Shown: piece by piece, positions 60,630-64,000 of the stretch | Layout of the letters: each line of letters opens with the position of its first letter | How positions within the stretch are numbered: the stretch's first letter is position 1 | Source: Rhizobium ruizarguesonis | GTDB taxonomy: Bacteria; Pseudomonadota; Alphaproteobacteria; Rhizobiales; Rhizobiaceae | Assembly (NCBI RefSeq): GCF_012349115.1 | Contig: NZ_PQIG01000078.1 | Span: 124,001-188,000, forward strand | Direction of reading: 5' to 3' | Length of the DNA: 64,000 bases | Program-made: the position numbers and the translations under genes | Notes under the pieces: model-generated | The model's database searches: none | What the model was told of the DNA's origin: nothing | The model's input: only the letters and a program-made list of their open reading frames with translations

Positions 60630-63600
60630 TCATGCCTTTGCCGCGGCTTCGGCCTGAACACCTTCATCCCTCGGAACCCTGAACCACGCGACATAGAGCG
60701 CAGGCAGGAACAGCAGGGTGAGCGCGGTTCCGACGACGATACCGCCCATCATGGCGTAGGCCATCGGCCCCCAGAAGATCTCGCGCGAGATCGGGATCAG
60801 CGCCAGCGTGGCTGCCGCGGCCGTCAGCATGATCGGTCGCATGCGGTGTTCGGTTGCCTCGATGACCGCCTGCCAGGGCGCCATTCCTTCACTGCGCAGA
60901 TGTTCGATCTGGACGACCAGAATGACGGAGTTGCGGATCAGGATGCCGATCAGCGCCAGCACGCCGAGGATCGCGACGAAGCCCATGGGAGCATTGCTCA
61001 GCAAAAGTGCTGCGACCACGCCGATCAGGGCCGTCGGCGCGACGGCGAACACCAGGAAGAGGCGGCTGAAGCTTTGCAGCTGGATCATCAGGATCGTCGC
61101 CATCGCAAACAGCATCAGCGGAGCGACCGCCACGATCGGCCCCTGTGAGTCGGCGCTGGATTCGACCGCCCCGCCGACTTCTACCTTGTATCCCACGGGA
61201 AGGTTTTTCTGAAATTCTTCCACCTTGGGCTTGAGTTGGTCGACGATCGTGGCCGGTTGCGTCGGACCGACGACGGCCGCCTTGACAGTTATGGTGGGTT
61301 GCCTGTCGCGACGCCAGATCGTCGGCTGCTCGAGCTCGTAGCGGAAATTCGCCACGGCGGAGAGAGGCACGACCTTGCCGTTGGAGGTGGAGAGCTGCAG
61401 GTTCTCAAGCGTCTGGATGGAGTCGCGCTCGGATGCCCTGGCGCGGCCGATGACGTTGACCAGGTAGATGTCGTCTCGAACCTGGGTGGCCGTCGAGCCT
61501 TCGACGATGCCGTTAAGGGCGGTAGCAATGTCCTCGGAGGAAACGCCGAGCTGGCGCGCCTTGTCCTGCAGGACATCGACCTTCACCACGCGGGACGGCT
61601 CGTTCCAGTCCAGGACCATGTTCGCCAGAAGCGGGTGCGATCCCATGACGCCGGCAAACTGCTGCGAGAGGTCGCGGACCTTTTGAACATCGGGGCCGGT
61701 GATCCGGTACTGGACCGGCTTGCCCACCGGCGGACCGATGTCGAGAAGCTTCACGAAGGCGTCGGTGCCAGGGAAGGTCTTTGTCAGATAGTCCTGCAGT
61801 TCCGCCCGCACCTTGTCGCGCACGTCGAGCCCTTTGGTGACGATGATCGTCTGTCCGAACGACACGTCGGGCGTCTGTACGTCGAAGGACAGAATGAAGC
61901 GTGGCGCGCCCTGGCCGACATAGGTCGTCCAATGATCGATATCCTTGTTGTCGGCCAGCATCTCCTTTTCGAATCTCGCCATCTGCCTGTTGGTTTCGGC
62001 GATCGAACTGTTGTGGGGGAGGTTCCAGTCGATGACCAGCTCGGTCCTGTCCGAGCTCGGAAAGAACTGCTGCTGCACCAGCCCCATGCCGCCAATCGAA
62101 AGCGCGAAAACGCCAACCGTCAGAATGATGGTGACCCAGCGCCAGCGCATCGCCAGCCCCAGAAGCCAAGAGAAGACCGAGGCGAAGCGGCCCTTCTTTT
62201 CGTGATGCGATTTCATCGTCTTCGGCAGGATCGTGACGCCGAGAAGCGGCGTGAACAGCACCGCCACCACCCAGGAGACGATCAGCGAAACTGCGATGAC
62301 CACGAAAAGCGTGAAGGTGAATTCACCGGCGGCGCTGTTGTTGAGACCAACCGGAATGAAGCCCGCAACGGTGACGAGCGTTCCCGTCAGCATCGGAAAG
62401 GCGGTCGACGTATAAACGTGGGTGGCGGCCTTCCTGAGATCGTCGCCCGCCTCCAGGCGGGCCACCATCATCTCGACGGCGATCATGGCGTCGTCGACAA
62501 GCAGCCCGAGCGCAATGATGAGCGCGCCGAGCGAGATGCGCTGAAGCGAAATGCCGGAATATTCCATCACCACGAAGGTGATCGCCAGGACGAGCGGAAT
62601 GGAGATAGCCACCACCATGCCGGCGCGAAGACCAAGGCTGATGAAGCTGATGATCAGCACGATGACGATCGCTTCGAAGAGCGCGCGGGTAAATCCGGAC
62701 ACCGCTTCGTCGACAACGGCCGGCTGATCGGAAACGCGGTGGACATCCACGCCGATCGGAAGGTCAGCGACGACACGTTTCATCTGCGCGTCGAGCCCCT
62801 CGCCGAACTCCAGAAGATTGGCGCCCTGCTTCATGCCGATCGCAAGCCCGATCGCCGGCTGGCCGTTGAAGCGGAACAGCGCCGACGGCGGATCCACGTA
62901 GCCGCGTTTGATCGTGGCGACATCGCTCAGCGGAAAGAAGCGGTCGTTGATCCGAAGATTGATCGATCTCAGGCTGTCCTCGGACGTGAACTGTCCACTC
63001 ACCCGCAAGGCGATGCGCTCCGGCCCGGCGTCAACGAAGCCGGACTGCGTGACGGCATTCTGCGCCTGCAGGGTCTGGATGACCGACTGCTGGTCGATCC
63101 CGAGCGCTGCGATCTGGCGTGTGGAGAATTCGAGATAGATCGCCTCGTCCTGGGCGCCGATCACATCGACCTTGCCGACGTTGGGCACGGTCAGAACCTT
63201 AGAACGGGCGTCTTCCACGAGATCGCGAAGCTGGCGCTGGGTAAGGCCGTCGCTGGTGAAGGCGTAGATGTTTCCGAAGACGTCGCCGAAGCGATCGTTG
63301 AAGAAAGGACCGACGACCCCGGTGGGGAAATCGCCCTTGATGTCGGCGATCATGTTGCGGATGCGCAGCCAGGTCGGCGCCACATCCTTGGCCTTGGTCG
63401 TTGGCAACAGCTCGACGAAGACTGTCGTCTGGCCGGCAACGGTCTCGCTCTTGGTGTAGTCAAGCGATTCCAGTTCCTGGAGCTTCTTCTCGATCCTGTC
63501 GGTCACCTGCCGCGTCACCTCTTCGGCGGAGGCGCCGGGCCACTGGGCGGTGATCACCATCGTCTTGATCGTGAAGTTCGGGTCTTCCTCGCGGCCGAGC

Positions 63601-63701
63601 TTCACGTAGGAGAAGGCGCCTGCGAGAATGAAGACGATCATGAAGTACCAGACGAGCGAACGGTGTTCGAGCGCCCAGTCGGAAAGATTGAAGGACTTCA
63701 C
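60630..63701 (-). CDS. RND family efflux transporter, inner-membrane pump
   Basis: The 1023-residue pump begins MKSFNLSDWALEHRSLVWYF. It has the twelve spans and two large periplasmic loops of HAE1-type RND proteins, including the proton-relay pair in GLLVDDAMIAVEMM and VGQGAPRFILSFDVQTPDVS in the second loop. It expels drugs or lipophilic compounds by proton exchange through a tripartite complex. Translation starts at GTG, overlapping the adaptor stop (GTGA). An outer-membrane channel gene is not seen in the window. Confidence 0.9.
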   Translation of the reverse strand: MKSFNLSDWALEHRSLVWYFMIVFILAGAFSYVKLGREEDPNFTIKTMVITAQWPGASAEEVTRQVTDRIEKKLQELESLDYTKSETVAGQTTVFVELLPTTKAKDVAPTWLRIRNMIADIKGDFPTGVVGPFFNDRFGDVFGNIYAFTSDGLTQRQLRDLVEDARSKVLTVPNVGKVDVIGAQDEAIYLEFSTRQIAALGIDQQSVIQTLQAQNAVTQSGFVDAGPERIALRVSGQFTSEDSLRSINLRINDRFFPLSDVATIKRGYVDPPSALFRFNGQPAIGLAIGMKQGANLLEFGEGLDAQMKRVVADLPIGVDVHRVSDQPAVVDEAVSGFTRALFEAIVIVLIISFISLGLRAGMVVAISIPLVLAITFVVMEYSGISLQRISLGALIIALGLLVDDAMIAVEMMVARLEAGDDLRKAATHVYTSTAFPMLTGTLVTVAGFIPVGLNNSAAGEFTFTLFVVIAVSLIVSWVVAVLFTPLLGVTILPKTMKSHHEKKGRFASVFSWLLGLAMRWRWVTIILTVGVFALSIGGMGLVQQQFFPSSDRTELVIDWNLPHNSSIAETNRQMARFEKEMLADNKDIDHWTTYVGQGAPRFILSFDVQTPDVSFGQTIIVTKGLDVRDKVRAELQDYLTKTFPGTDAFVKLLDIGPPVGKPVQYRITGPDVQKVRDLSQQFAGVMGSHPLLANMVLDWNEPSRVVKVDVLQDKARQLGVSSEDIATALNGIVEGSTATQVRDDIYLVNVIGRARASERDSIQTLENLQLSTSNGKVVPLSAVANFRYELEQPTIWRRDRQPTITVKAAVVGPTQPATIVDQLKPKVEEFQKNLPVGYKVEVGGAVESSADSQGPIVAVAPLMLFAMATILMIQLQSFSRLFLVFAVAPTALIGVVAALLLSNAPMGFVAILGVLALIGILIRNSVILVVQIEHLRSEGMAPWQAVIEATEHRMRPIMLTAAAATLALIPISREIFWGPMAYAMMGGIVVGTALTLLFLPALYVAWFRVPRDEGVQAEAAAKA

Positions 63702-64000
63702 TGGCTGATCTCCTGGTCGATCCTGATGGCCTGGCCATCTTCGAGTTTATGCACGCCTGCCACGACCACCCTTTCTCCGGGGGCGAGCCCTTCGCTGACG
63801 CGGACCGTGCCGCCGTCTTCGACGTCACCGTCGATCTTGACGCGGCGAAGTGATACCTTCCTGGCCGGCGCATCGACGATCCAGACGCTCGGGCCGCCGC
63901 TGCCGACAAGGATTGCGGAGGAAGGCAGGACGATCTGCGGATCGGCTGCAATGGTTGCCGAGGCTGATATGACGGAGCCCAGCCGGAAGGTGGCGGGGGG
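63698..64000 (-). CDS. RND periplasmic adaptor (MFP) protein, C-terminal part
   Basis: Only the last 100 residues are inside the window. They read SVISASATIAADPQIVLPSS, then PSVWIVDAPARKVSLRRVKI and GLAPGERVVVAGVHKLEDGQ, ending DQEISQ. This is the membrane-proximal beta domain of HlyD/AcrA-type adaptors, which join the inner-membrane pump to an outer-membrane channel. The gene precedes the pump gene and overlaps it by 4 bp. The lipoprotein signal and hairpin lie beyond the edge. Confidence 0.85.
   Translation of the reverse strand, partial: PPATFRLGSVISASATIAADPQIVLPSSAILVGSGGPSVWIVDAPARKVSLRRVKIDGDVEDGGTVRVSEGLAPGERVVVAGVHKLEDGQAIRIDQEISQ

Overview
The window looks like DNA of a Rhizobiales bacterium, most probably a Rhizobium (R. 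etli / R. leguminosarum type). Four things point there: GC-rich coding sequence, many ABC transporters and LysR/AraC/LacI/LuxR/Lrp regulators, two copies of a Rhizobium-type intergenic repeat, and promoters of the alphaproteobacterial general-stress sigma factor EcfG (RpoE2 type, GGAAC-N16/17-CGTT). There is no rRNA, tRNA, replication gene, transposase or CRISPR array. It reads as an accessory replicon or a variable chromosomal region, with two toxin-antitoxin pairs. No stretch above about 300 bp lacks a gene. Both ends cut through genes: a CoA-transferase on the left and a periplasmic adaptor of an RND pump on the right.

Layout. 1-6.9 kb: CoA-transferase, YeiH exporter with divergent LysR, AraC regulator divergent from a short-chain dehydrogenase, an EamA exporter and a PNPOx-fold protein. 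6.9-12.1 kb: DUF763 protein, then a stress-type envelope lipid module (cardiolipin-synthase-like PLD, YbhN-like membrane protein, YbhP-like endonuclease/exonuclease/phosphatase). The module is driven by EcfG promoters, two of which overlap head to head at 10759-10785. 12.1-18.4 kb: amino-acid-type ABC uptake system with a fused permease/ATPase, an FAD amine oxidoreductase, a divergent LacI repressor with three ACCGGT operator cores, and a LuxR regulator. 18.6-20.9 kb: an island of six small proteins with two repeat copies.

21.1-25.6 kb: malQ-treZ and a ParDE module. 25.6-33.6 kb: two tandem hybrid histidine kinases, the larger with eleven 92-residue HAMP-type repeats. 33.8-36.1 kb: an EcfG-driven pair of small proteins, a broken alpha/beta-hydrolase relic, and a RES-toxin/antitoxin pair. 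36.3-39.1 kb: iron-siderophore-type ABC transporter. 39.1-42.6 kb: Lrp regulator, a frameshifted aromatic aminotransferase and a ThDP enzyme. 42.6-51.3 kb: a translationally coupled glgE / treS-maltokinase / glgB operon for converting trehalose to alpha-glucan via maltose-1-phosphate. 51.5-64 kb: secreted protein, metallo-hydrolase and APH kinase pair, CorA, DUF4272 protein, chemoreceptor, NCS1 permease, lipoprotein hydrolase, and an RND efflux pump with its adaptor.

A common theme is osmotic, desiccation and envelope stress: trehalose/glucan metabolism, an osmosensor-like poly-HAMP kinase, cardiolipin-type phospholipid synthesis and several EcfG promoters. The most unusual items are the overlapping bidirectional EcfG promoter, a GlgE carrying an apparently dead second GH13 barrel, the eleven-repeat HAMP kinase, the atypical RES antitoxin, and two recently broken genes.
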